The notes under the pieces were generated by a model. The model saw nothing but the letters and a program-made list of their open reading frames with translations. It was not told where the DNA came from and did not search any database. Of a stretch of 49,741 bases of DNA, positions 9,507-17,059 are shown in pieces (the stretch's first letter is position 1; the number at the start of each line of letters is the position of its first letter). The stretch lies in contig NZ_JAUNDY010000012.1 of NCBI RefSeq assembly GCF_030525845.1, positions 1-49,741 of the forward strand, read 5' to 3'. The position numbers and the translations under genes were made by a program. The stretch comes from Moraxella sp. (GTDB taxonomy: Bacteria > Pseudomonadota > Gammaproteobacteria > Pseudomonadales > Moraxellaceae).

Positions 9507-9527
9507 AAAAAAACCGCCATTAGCGGT
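9507..9527 (-). terminator. Rho-independent terminator of the decayed toxin-antitoxin operon
   Basis: On the minus strand the hairpin ACCGC-TAATG-GCGGT is followed by seven Ts. It sits directly at the stop codon of the toxin remnant and separates that operon from prfC. Confidence 0.72.
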
Positions 9528-10095
9528 CAATAATCCAATCTATCCACGCTTGGCAAGTCAAAAGGTGGGTGAGTGCTAATATCCACAAGCACAATCGCAT
9601 CGTTATAGCGACAATAATGCAAAATATATTCGCTCGTCAAATCACCACTCGCCTGCTCCACATAGCACGCACCGAGATGACAGGGCATGTCCACTCTTTG
9701 TATTTACAATGAAAAATGAGAAAAATCACCAGATTTTCAAGGAAAATTCCGCAGGCAATATGAAAATATTGGTAAGGGATTTGACGATGAAAATCAAGAT
9801 TTAGCCATTTTTCATGTAAAAACATTCATTTTACTTCTGAAATATCGCCGAATACAAATGGTGCTATAAAGGGTAGGCATGCCCTATGCCAAAGACAATA
9901 TTTTTGGGCAAATTTGGCGTGTCTGTGTTCTTTTTTGGTATGGAGGTTTGGTGGGGCGGAGGATTTGTTGCGACCTTGTAAGTCTTTTAGACCGCTTGTT
10001 TCTACATGAGCCATAAAGGACATTACGGCAATTTGAATAGAATCATCGAAAGAATCCAAGTTATCCCTTAACCAATGAGATAGCCGTGCGTTCAT
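9527..10095 (-). pseudogene. Toxin gene of a type II toxin-antitoxin module, split by a small mobile element
   Basis: The start ATG at 10095 overlaps the antitoxin stop in an ATGA arrangement, with AGGGGCG upstream as ribosome binding site. The frame runs through about 70 residues to CLWH and is then broken by the insert at 9680-9885. If the insert and one copy of the flanking ATG repeat (209 bp together) are removed, the frame is restored exactly and the product becomes 119 residues. Its C-terminal part (TSEYILHYCRYNDAIVLVDI then STHPPFDLP) continues smoothly. Small size, operon position and general look suggest a RelE/YafO-like mRNA interferase, but the family assignment is from memory and tentative. 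As it stands the gene is broken: translation runs out inside the insert. Confidence 0.72.
9680..9885. mobile_element. MITE-like element, 206 bp, inserted in the toxin gene
   Basis: The element has imperfect 18-bp terminal inverted repeats: AGGGCATGTCCACTCTTT at 9682-9699 and, on the other strand, AGGGCATGCCTACCCTTT at 9868-9885 (15 of 18 match). It is flanked by the direct repeat ATG (9677-9679 and 9886-9888), read here as a 3-bp target-site duplication. Removing the element plus one ATG rejoins the toxin reading frame precisely. The interior is AT-rich and has no credible transposase or other gene, as in miniature elements moved in trans. Which transposase family would mobilise it is unknown. 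Confidence 0.75.
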
Positions 10096-10396
10096 ACAAC
10101 CGCCCCTGTTTTGCTTTCGCTCAACCATTGTTTAAAGCTGTCAAGGTTCGCCAATGCCGACTTTGGCACAGGCACGCTGTTTTTTAGAGCTTCCTCCTTA
10201 CTTTCAAAGCCTTTTAATCGCTCTTGCATCACGTCCATATCAAAGACCATGACATCATCAATATGCTTAGGCGTATCATTTTCCAAAGTGGCTTTGATGG
10301 CGTTTAGTATATAGGTCATTGACACTTACACCTTGTTTTTCGGCGGTGATGGTGATGGTTTCTTGCATTTCTGGGGGGTAGGTCTAGGGTAATCAT
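10092..10396 (-). pseudogene. Antitoxin gene of the same module, with two frameshifts
   Basis: An open frame from a GTG at 10325 encodes the C-terminal 77 residues. The DNA further upstream still encodes the missing N-terminus in other frames. From ATG 10396, reading MITLDLPP, one extra C in a run of six Cs shifts the frame. The next frame carries EMQETITITAEKQGVSVND, and a second extra C (in GACCTAT) shifts into YILNAIKATLEND. With both Cs removed the product is 100 residues and looks like a ribbon-helix-helix antitoxin N-terminus. The stop overlaps the toxin start in an ATGA arrangement. If the shifts are real, only the C-terminal toxin-binding part could be made. Confidence 0.68.
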
Positions 10397-10443
10397 AACT
10401 TATTTATCCAAGTGTTTTTGTCATTATCCCAAATTCTCGGATT

Positions 10444-10470
10444 TTGTCAATATTGAAAAAATGCTATAAT
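10444..10470 (+). promoter_or_regulatory. Putative dgkA promoter
   Basis: TTGTCA (10444-10449) and TATAAT (10465-10470) are separated by 15 bp. The short spacing is compensated by an extended -10 TGC. It ends 26 bases before the dgkA start. Confidence 0.5.
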
Positions 10471-10496
10471 CCGCCATCATCACACAGGAAAAATCC

Positions 10497-10862
10497 ATGT
10501 CCGAATTTAACAAAACCAAAGGCTTAAAACGCATCATCAAAACCCTATCTTATTCCAAAGATGGTTTTAAAGTTGCCCTAAAAGAACCCGCCATTTTTCA
10601 GCTTGTGATTTTGCATTTGCCTTTAATGGGATTGGCGTTATGGCTAGATTTTGCTTTGGCGGTTAAGATGGCGTTAATCATCGGCTCGTTTTTATCTTTA
10701 ATCGTGGAATTTTTTAATACCGCATTGGAGGCGGCGGTTGACCATACTTCGATGGAAATCCACCCCCTTGCCAAAATCGCCAAAGATGTCGGCTCGTCCG
10801 CTCAGTCGCTCGCACTGATTTTGGTGGTGGTGCTTTGGGTGATGGCGATTTTTGGTGGTTAA
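10497..10862 (+). CDS. dgkA: Diacylglycerol kinase
   Basis: DgkA is a small inner-membrane enzyme that phosphorylates diacylglycerol to phosphatidic acid, recycling the lipid left over from making membrane-derived glucans and from LPS modification. The 121 residues form three membrane helices. The signature segment EFFNTALEAAVD is followed by IAKDVGSSAQS, which contain the catalytic and metal-binding acidic residues of the family. The stop overlaps the stop-end of the convergent Bcr/CflA transporter gene by 4 bp. Confidence 0.95.
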   Translation: MSEFNKTKGLKRIIKTLSYSKDGFKVALKEPAIFQLVILHLPLMGLALWLDFALAVKMALIIGSFLSLIVEFFNTALEAAVDHTSMEIHPLAKIAKDVGSSAQSLALILVVVLWVMAIFGG

Positions 10863-12112
10863 TCCAAATTTGATAAATCCATTTTGGGGTCAAGCTGATA
10901 CACCAAAAATGTCCCGATCGCCGCCAGTACAGTAACCACCATACCCAGCTTAACCACAGGACTGACATCAAACAAACTCAGCAATAACCCACCAAAAATC
11001 CCCACGCTAAACTGAAATGAACCTTGTAGTGCCGAAGCTAGACCTGCTCGTTTTTTTTGGTATGCCAGTGCGATAGCACCAGCATTTGGCTGAGTCAGAC
11101 CAAGCCCTGCAATACAACAAAAAATAGCCACAAATACCAAAGCAAAAGAAGCCTGCGTACCAAAGGCAAGTACCAAAGCCAGCAGACACACTCCTGAGAC
11201 AAGTTGCATTAACGCCCCAAAACGTAGCAGTTGCACCAAGCGAAACTTGCTGGTTAAAAATTGATTAACTTGGGTAAGTGCCACAAACCCAAAGGCATTT
11301 GCCCCAAATGCGATGGCGAATTGACGCTCAGACAGACCATAGCCCACCATAAACAGCTCGCTAGATATAGATAAATAAATAAAAAATGCCCCTTGTAATA
11401 GCCCCCCTGCCAATGCAGGTATGACAAAGGTTTTATCCTTCATGAGGTCAGCATACGCCAAAAATGCTTGGCTCATTGGTTGGGTATTGCGGTTTTGAGG
11501 GGTTAGCGTTTCTTTTAAAAACAGCTTAGTCAAAATGATGTTCAACACACCATAACACGCCAAAAACCAAAACAGAGCATGCCAGTTGGCAAATTTTAAA
11601 ATCATCGCCCCCAAACTCGGTGCCAATATCGGAGCAAGCCCCATCACAAGCACCATCAGGCTAAATGCCCTAGCCCCTTGCACAGGGTTTAGCGTATCAC
11701 GAATGGCGGCACGAGTTACCACCGCCGTAACACACGCCCCAAGTGCCTGCACCGTACGAGCAATGAACAACATGGTCTCACTGGTGGCTGTTGCACACAC
11801 CACAGAAGCCAGCACAAACACCGTCATGCCAATATACATCGGCAGTACACGCCCCACCCTGTCAGAAAAAGGACCGTAGAATAATTGTCCAAATACCAGT
11901 CCCACAAAATAAAACGGCACAGATTTTGAAATCTCCGAAACACTAACCCCAAACTCGTCCGCCATCTTTGGCAAGGCGGGCAGATACATATCAATAGCAA
12001 GCGGACCGATGGCAATCATCAGCCCCATTACCATAATCCATAAAGTCGGAAATGGCTTGGCGTGAGCGGCTTGGGATTGGTTGTTTGAGGGTAGATGAGA
12101 TGGGTTTGACAT
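10859..12112 (-). CDS. Bcr/CflA family multidrug efflux transporter (MFS)
   Basis: This 417-residue protein has about twelve membrane segments and belongs to the drug:proton antiporter 1 branch of the major facilitator superfamily. The N-terminal GPLAIDMYLPALP segment is diagnostic of the Bcr/CflA group, and the loop 2-3 motif is present as GPFSDRVGRV. Members export bicyclomycin, chloramphenicol, sulfonamides or small peptides such as cysteine derivatives, and the substrate here is unknown. The gene is transcribed away from the small secreted protein gene at 12408. No regulator gene is adjacent. Confidence 0.9.
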   Translation of the reverse strand: MSNPSHLPSNNQSQAAHAKPFPTLWIMVMGLMIAIGPLAIDMYLPALPKMADEFGVSVSEISKSVPFYFVGLVFGQLFYGPFSDRVGRVLPMYIGMTVFVLASVVCATATSETMLFIARTVQALGACVTAVVTRAAIRDTLNPVQGARAFSLMVLVMGLAPILAPSLGAMILKFANWHALFWFLACYGVLNIILTKLFLKETLTPQNRNTQPMSQAFLAYADLMKDKTFVIPALAGGLLQGAFFIYLSISSELFMVGYGLSERQFAIAFGANAFGFVALTQVNQFLTSKFRLVQLLRFGALMQLVSGVCLLALVLAFGTQASFALVFVAIFCCIAGLGLTQPNAGAIALAYQKKRAGLASALQGSFQFSVGIFGGLLLSLFDVSPVVKLGMVVTVLAAIGTFLVYQLDPKMDLSNLD

Positions 12113-12347
12113 GATGTATCGCTTATTTGATGGTCAAGTGATGACAAGAACTCATCATTTTACCATGATTTGCCCATCAAGCAGACAGATATTTTGTACA
12201 CCCTGACATTTGATAACACGGCTGTACAAAACCCATCATCAACAGCAATCAATACAAAACTACTGCAAAATTAATTATCAGCCTTAACCGCAATCATGGA
12301 AAATCGCAATTTGATGGATTGTTGTGGGACTAGTGTTTTGATAAAAC

Positions 12348-12377
12348 TTGTATCGCCCCACCATTTATGATTATAAT
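12348..12377 (+). promoter_or_regulatory. Putative sigma-70 promoter for the secreted-protein gene at 12408
   Basis: TTGTAT (12348-12353) and TATAAT (12372-12377) are 18 bp apart, with the start codon 30 bases downstream. The rest of the 295-bp divergent gap between the transporter and this gene shows no gene and no clear repeat. Confidence 0.55.
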
Positions 12378-12407
12378 AACCCTTAACTCCCACACCCATT
12401 CATTACC

Positions 12408-12827
12408 ATGAAAAAACTACTTTTTATCACCTTACTTTCCTTGTGTACGCTCGCTCATGCCGAAGACTGGCAATGGGTTTATGATTTGCTCTATGGCAAA
12501 AGCTATTATGCGGACGAATACACGCACGTTGAGCATTTTGCCGACACAGGCAAGCCATTTGTAACAACTTGGGAGCGTGGCGTATTTCACGAGCTGGCAG
12601 ACGGCGTGGCTGAAATGCGAATGTTTTACTATTTTGATTGTACCAAAGAACGCCTAGCCAACACCGCCTACGTGCTGTACGACCAAAATAACAACATTCT
12701 TTATGAAGAAGTTGAAGAAGCGATTACCACTTCTACCGACCAACGGTGGGAAAAACTTGACAGAGAAACCATCATCACGCCCTATTTTGACCATGTCTGC
12801 AAGGCCGTTGCCAAAAGACAACAATAA
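12408..12827 (+). CDS. Small secreted protein of unknown function
   Basis: I do not recognise the family. The 139-residue product starts with a clear signal peptide (KK followed by a leucine-rich core, ending AHA at about residue 18). The mature protein begins EDWQWVYDLLYG and is rich in aromatic and acidic residues. It has two cysteines (in FDCTKE and DHVCKA) that could form one disulfide. A periplasmic location is likely. The gene is monocistronic, with its own promoter and a strong terminator. Confidence 0.7.
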   Translation: MKKLLFITLLSLCTLAHAEDWQWVYDLLYGKSYYADEYTHVEHFADTGKPFVTTWERGVFHELADGVAEMRMFYYFDCTKERLANTAYVLYDQNNNILYEEVEEAITTSTDQRWEKLDRETIITPYFDHVCKAVAKRQQ

Positions 12828-12838
12828 AGCTCCATTAA

Positions 12839-12869
12839 AAATCCGCTTAATATCATATTAAGCGGATTT
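12839..12869. terminator. Bidirectional hairpin terminator
   Basis: A perfect 13-bp stem, AAATCCGCTTAAT / ATTAAGCGGATTT, has a 5-base loop. It lies between the secreted-protein gene (+) and the hydrolase gene (-) and can serve both. Confidence 0.85.
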
Positions 12870-12884
12870 CTATTTTATCAATGA

Positions 12885-13952
12885 TTATTTAAATTCCCCA
12901 AAAAACTCATCAATACACCCCATGGGCATATCATCAAGCGTATGTCGCCATTTTGGGTTTTTGTCTTTATCAATAAGTAAAGCTCGTACACCTTCTTTAA
13001 AATCGCCCTTTTCTACGCAATTTGTGGCAACCACCGTTTCTAAATCAAAGATTTGCTTTAAAGAAAAATCTTTTTTCACCGTTTTTAAATCATGATAGAT
13101 TTTAAAGGTAATGGCTTTGGTGGTGTCTGACCCTGTTTTATAAAATTCAAGGGCGGATTTGATAAAATCGCTCTTGCCTTGATAATTCATCAATGCTTGA
13201 TGGATGGATTGTAAATCCCCTGCCATCAAATGATTAATTTCATCAAAGTCATTCATGATTTGACCATTTGGTAATATCGATTTGTCATGAAAGTTATTTA
13301 AACAAGCGGATAATAAATGATGATTGCTGGCATTATCCTTAAAGTCAATTTGTTGTAAGGCGTTTAACAACTCATCAAATCGTTCATGACTTATCGCAAA
13401 ATCCGCCACACCCAATTCATAAGCGTCCGCCCCATTAAATCTTGCCCCCGTCAAGCCCAAAAATAAGCCCACTTTCCCTGCCAAATGATTTAAAAAGTAC
13501 GATGCCCCTGCGTCAGGAAACAGCCCAATGGACACCTCAGGCATCGCCATGAGCGTGCTTTTGGTTACGACCTTATGACTAGATGCCGTAAACAGCCCCA
13601 TGCCACCACCCATCACAATGCCATGCCCCCACGCCAAAATGGGCTTGGCATAGGTGTGCATGTCGTGCATAAGCCCATACTCATGGGTAAAAAAGTCGTG
13701 GGCGGTCGCACCAATCGTGTCGCCGTGTAGTGCCTTGATGTCGCCCCCTGCACACAGCCCCTTTTCGCCCGCCCCATGTAGCACGACCATTGCCACGCTC
13801 TCGTCAGTCGCCCACGCACTTAAAAGCTCGCGAGTGGCTTTAACCATGTCGAGATTTTGGGCGTTTAGGGCTTTGGGGTTGTTGAGCGTGATGATGGCAA
13901 TGGATTTGCCATGCGTGGTGGGGAGAACATGGGATAAAATGGCGTCAGTCAT
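12885..13952 (-). CDS. Crotonase-family protein, 3-hydroxyisobutyryl-CoA hydrolase-like
   Basis: The 355-residue length and motifs fit the 3-hydroxyisobutyryl-CoA hydrolase branch of the enoyl-CoA hydratase superfamily. That enzyme releases 3-hydroxyisobutyrate from its CoA ester in valine breakdown. Visible motifs are LNNPKALNA near the N-terminus, LCAGGDIKALHG (first oxyanion-hole segment), GHGIVMGGGMGL (second) and MPEVSIGLFPDAGASY, which carries the acidic residues used by hydrolases. The long C-terminal part separates it from short enoyl-CoA hydratases. No other valine-degradation genes are nearby, so the pathway role is inferred from family only. Confidence 0.82.
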   Translation of the reverse strand: MTDAILSHVLPTTHGKSIAIITLNNPKALNAQNLDMVKATRELLSAWATDESVAMVVLHGAGEKGLCAGGDIKALHGDTIGATAHDFFTHEYGLMHDMHTYAKPILAWGHGIVMGGGMGLFTASSHKVVTKSTLMAMPEVSIGLFPDAGASYFLNHLAGKVGLFLGLTGARFNGADAYELGVADFAISHERFDELLNALQQIDFKDNASNHHLLSACLNNFHDKSILPNGQIMNDFDEINHLMAGDLQSIHQALMNYQGKSDFIKSALEFYKTGSDTTKAITFKIYHDLKTVKKDFSLKQIFDLETVVATNCVEKGDFKEGVRALLIDKDKNPKWRHTLDDMPMGCIDEFFGEFK

Positions 13953-14028
13953 GAGAATTCCTTTTAAAAAACAAGCAAAATTAGGATAACAGATTTGGCA
14001 AATACAATCAATAGATAAATAATTTTAA

Positions 14029-14057
14029 TTGCAATTTTAACCATTTACTTTTATAAT
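14029..14057 (+). promoter_or_regulatory. Putative yaaA promoter
   Basis: TTGCAA (14029-14034) and TATAAT (14052-14057) are separated by exactly 17 bp and lie just upstream of the yaaA start. No OxyR-type repeat was obvious by eye. Confidence 0.6.
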
Positions 14058-14082
14058 AAAATTTTTATGATTAGGAAAATGT

Positions 14083-14865
14083 ATGTATTTTTTATTATCC
14101 CCTGCCAAAAATTTAGATGAAAAAACCACCATTCCTTTTGATTTGACCAATCATTTAAGCGAGCCTGTTTTAATTGAGCATTCCATTGATTTAATGAAAA
14201 CACTCAAACAAAAAGACAGCATTGACATTCAAGAACTCATGAGTGTGTCTGATAAAATCGCCCAATTAAATGTAACTCGCAATCAAAACTGGACTTATCC
14301 TTTTAATGATGATAAAAAACCTGCTGTTTATTTATTTGACGGGGACGCTTATAAAGGATTGGACGCTTATTCATTAACCACTGATGAGATTTTATATTTA
14401 AATCGTCATTTGGGGATTTTATCAGGATTATATGGCATTTTAAAACCGCTTGATAATATGCTCCCCTATCGCCTTGAAATGGGCATTAAATTGAAAACTC
14501 CCCATGCCGATGATTTGTATGAATATTGGGGCGACATGATTACCGATGTCATCAATGAACGCATTGCCAAGAGTGGTTCGGACATATTAATTAATTTAGC
14601 CTCCAACGAATATTATGGAGCGGTCAAACCCAATAAAATCCATGCCGAGATTATCACCCCCAAATTTTTAGACCAAAAAAATGGTCAATATAAAGTCGTG
14701 AGCTTTTATGCCAAACGAGCAAGGGGCATGATGACCCGCTTTGCCTGCGTCAATAACATCCAAAACCCTGATGAGTTAAAAGGCTTTGACATGGAAGGTT
14801 ATTATTTTGACGAGAGAGCAAGCAGTCATGACGAGTGGGTATTTAAACGAGATGAGATTTTTTAA
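14083..14865 (+). CDS. yaaA: Peroxide stress protein YaaA (DUF328)
   Basis: The 260-residue product begins with the family signature LLSPAKNLD. The conserved FDGDAYKGLDA and RHLGILSGLYGILKP segments follow, then PYRLEMG, which are hallmarks of YaaA. In E. coli YaaA is induced by hydrogen peroxide, lowers free intracellular iron and binds DNA; its exact biochemical action is not settled. The gene is preceded by a good promoter and stands alone. recA starts 147 bp downstream. Confidence 0.93.
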   Translation: MYFLLSPAKNLDEKTTIPFDLTNHLSEPVLIEHSIDLMKTLKQKDSIDIQELMSVSDKIAQLNVTRNQNWTYPFNDDKKPAVYLFDGDAYKGLDAYSLTTDEILYLNRHLGILSGLYGILKPLDNMLPYRLEMGIKLKTPHADDLYEYWGDMITDVINERIAKSGSDILINLASNEYYGAVKPNKIHAEIITPKFLDQKNGQYKVVSFYAKRARGMMTRFACVNNIQNPDELKGFDMEGYYFDERASSHDEWVFKRDEIF

Positions 14866-14929
14866 GTTTTATTTATAAGCTTAATAATTATTTACTGCAA
14901 CAACGTAAAATTTACCGCCATTTTATCCA

Positions 14930-14945
14930 AAAAAGTGCTAAAATA
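14930..14945 (+). promoter_or_regulatory. Extended -10 element upstream of recA
   Basis: The 16-base word AAAAAGTGCTAAAATA contains an extended -10 (TGC then TAAAAT). The identical 16-mer precedes prs at 31602-31617. No convincing -35 is present at standard spacing. I saw no LexA-type CTG-N10-CAG box between 14866 and 15012. Confidence 0.45.
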
Positions 14946-15012
14946 GGCAAAATTTTTCACATGAATTGAAGTTAATTTAACACAAATTTTTAAGTCTTAT
15001 AGGTAAAATCTC

Positions 15013-16116
15013 ATGGCAAAAGCACCCAAAAACCAAGAAACAGACAACGTTGAAGTCAACAAGGAAAAAGCCCTGCAAGTCGCCCTTGCCCAAATTGAAA
15101 AGGCATTTGGTAAAAACACCATCATGAATCTGGGCGATGACTCGGTAAAAGTAGATGTCGATGTGATTTCTACAGGCTCGCTGGGACTAGACATCGCACT
15201 TGGCATTGGTGGCTTGCCAAAAGGTCGTATCATTGAGATTTTTGGTCCTGAGAGTTCGGGCAAAACCACACTCACCCTACAAGCGATTGCTGAATGCCAA
15301 AAGCAGGGTGGCAAATGTGCCTTTATTGACGCAGAACACGCCCTAGACCCCATTTATGCCAAAAAATTGGGCGTAAACCTAAACGAACTCATGGTCTCAC
15401 AGCCCGACAATGGCGAGCAAGCCCTTGAAATCGTGGACATGCTCGTGCGTTCTGGGGCGGTGGATTTGATTGTGGTGGACTCGGTCGCCGCTCTGACTCC
15501 CAAAGCCGAAATCGAGGGCGAGATGGGCGACAGCCACATGGGGCTACAAGCACGTCTGATGAGCCAAGCCCTACGCAAAATCACAGGCAACGCCAAACGC
15601 TCCAACTGCATGGTGATTTTCATCAACCAAATCCGCATGAAAATCGGTGTGATGTTTGGCTCGCCTGAGACCACCACAGGCGGTAATGCCCTAAAATTCT
15701 ACGCCTCTGTACGCCTTGACATTCGCCGTATCGGCTCTGTTAAAGACGCCAAAGATAAAGAGATTGTTCTTGGCTCAGAAACTCGTGTCAAAGTCATCAA
15801 AAACAAAATGGCTCCCCCTTTCCGCCAAACCGAATTTGACATCATGTATGGCGAGGGCATCAACCGCTTGGGCGAGATTGTGGACTTGGGAGCAAGTCTT
15901 GATATTGTTGAAAAATCAGGAGCTTGGTACGCTTATGGCGGTACAAAAATCGGTCAAGGCAAAGCCAATGCTTGTCAATTTTTGGCGGATAACCCAGCCA
16001 TTGCCCAAGAAATCGAAGCCAAAATCCGTGAAGCTAAACTCTCAAACGTTACCGCTACCCACTCGGACGATGATGCTGATGACGTGCCAGAATATGTCGA
16101 AGGCATGGACGACTAA
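15013..16116 (+). CDS. recA: Recombinase RecA
   Basis: RecA polymerises on single-stranded DNA, drives homologous pairing and strand exchange, and acts as a co-protease where a LexA-type response exists. The 367-residue protein has the Walker A GPESSGKT at 78-85, the [10 protein letters not shown] Walker B strand, and the conserved loops [14 protein letters not shown] and [14 protein letters not shown] with [10 protein letters not shown]. The acidic tail [16 protein letters not shown] is normal for proteobacterial RecA. recX follows after 6 bp, the usual regulator pair. Confidence 0.99.
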   Translation: MAKAPKNQETDNVEVNKEKALQVALAQIEKAFGKNTIMNLGDDSVKVDVDVISTGSLGLDIALGIGGLPKGRIIEIFGPESSGKTTLTLQAIAECQKQGGKCAFIDAEHALDPIYAKKLGVNLNELMVSQPDNGEQALEIVDMLVRSGAVDLIVVDSVAALTPKAEIEGEMGDSHMGLQARLMSQALRKITGNAKRSNCMVIFINQIRMKIGVMFGSPETTTGGNALKFYASVRLDIRRIGSVKDAKDKEIVLGSETRVKVIKNKMAPPFRQTEFDIMYGEGINRLGEIVDLGASLDIVEKSGAWYAYGGTKIGQGKANACQFLADNPAIAQEIEAKIREAKLSNVTATHSDDDADDVPEYVEGMDD

Positions 16117-16122
16117 ACCTTT

Positions 16123-17031
16123 ATGGATAAACCCATAAACATCAAAACGCCAGTCATCAAAACATTGGACGAGATTTTAGCAGACATGGGAGAGCCTGTG
16201 TCTGCCAAAACTTTTGATAAAAATAGTGATAATGCGGATAATAACAATGCCAAAAAACCCAACATCACAAATAATAAAGACAGCAACACCAAAAAGTCTT
16301 TAAAAAAACCCACAACACCGATTAAAAACACCCAAAAACCCATCTCCCAAACCAGCCCAGCCAATCCACCACATAAGCGCCAATCCCAAAAAAGTAACAG
16401 TAAGCCATCTGCGGTAGATTTATTATTAAATGACAATACCCAAACGGTGCTTGATGATAATTTATTAAAATTATTAAGCAAAGTTGAGATTGAAAAATTA
16501 GCCATTCCTGATAGGCAAACTCGCTATTTGCGATGGCTGGCGTTTTATTATTTGTCCAAAAAAGAACTGTCTCGCTTTGAATTAAAAAATAAATTACTCG
16601 CCAAAGATTGCGACAGTGTGGCGGTTGATGAATTACTTAGCGAATTTGCCGAAAAAGGCTACCAATCAGACGAACGCTGTGCCACCATGCTCGTGCGTGA
16701 ATCAGTACGCAAAGGACGTGGCGTACAGCACCTTGCCAAAATGCTCAAAAAAGCAGGGTTAGACGCCAAAGATTTTGGAGGTATGGATACACTCATCGCC
16801 ATGAGCGATGTGGAAAGTGTGGCGGACGGCACAATTTTAGAAAATGATGATAGAAGTGATGAAATAGACTGGCTCAAATTGGCGGTTGAGGCTCGCTGTA
16901 AAAAATATGGCGACACCCCGCCCAAAGACCCCAAAGAAAAAGCCCGTCAATTGCGGTTTTTGCAATATCGAGGTTTTGACATGGATATTTGTTTTAGGGC
17001 GTTAAAAATGACGCTTGATGATTTTGAATGA
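16123..17031 (+). CDS. recX: Regulatory protein RecX with a long N-terminal extension
   Basis: RecX binds RecA filaments and limits their activity. The C-terminal part (from about residue 130) has the RecX three-helix repeats, starting RQTRYLRWLAFYYLSKKELS and including RKGRGVQHLAKMLKKAGL and KARQLRFLQYRGFDMDICFRAL. At 302 residues the protein is about twice the length of classical RecX. The extra N-terminal ~125 residues are Lys/Asn/Pro/Ser-rich, of low complexity and probably disordered. The start ATG lies 6 bp after the recA stop, so the pair is cotranscribed. An internal start nearer the conserved domain cannot be excluded, but the long frame is open and follows recA directly. Confidence 0.9.
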   Translation: MDKPINIKTPVIKTLDEILADMGEPVSAKTFDKNSDNADNNNAKKPNITNNKDSNTKKSLKKPTTPIKNTQKPISQTSPANPPHKRQSQKSNSKPSAVDLLLNDNTQTVLDDNLLKLLSKVEIEKLAIPDRQTRYLRWLAFYYLSKKELSRFELKNKLLAKDCDSVAVDELLSEFAEKGYQSDERCATMLVRESVRKGRGVQHLAKMLKKAGLDAKDFGGMDTLIAMSDVESVADGTILENDDRSDEIDWLKLAVEARCKKYGDTPPKDPKEKARQLRFLQYRGFDMDICFRALKMTLDDFE

Positions 17032-17059
17032 CAATTCATCAAATGCCAAATCTCCTAAA

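Noticed and set aside
9637-9825. A 62-codon minus-strand frame across the small mobile element
   Set aside because: It runs from inside the element into the toxin gene in the wrong frame; the toxin frame restored by deleting the insert explains the region better.
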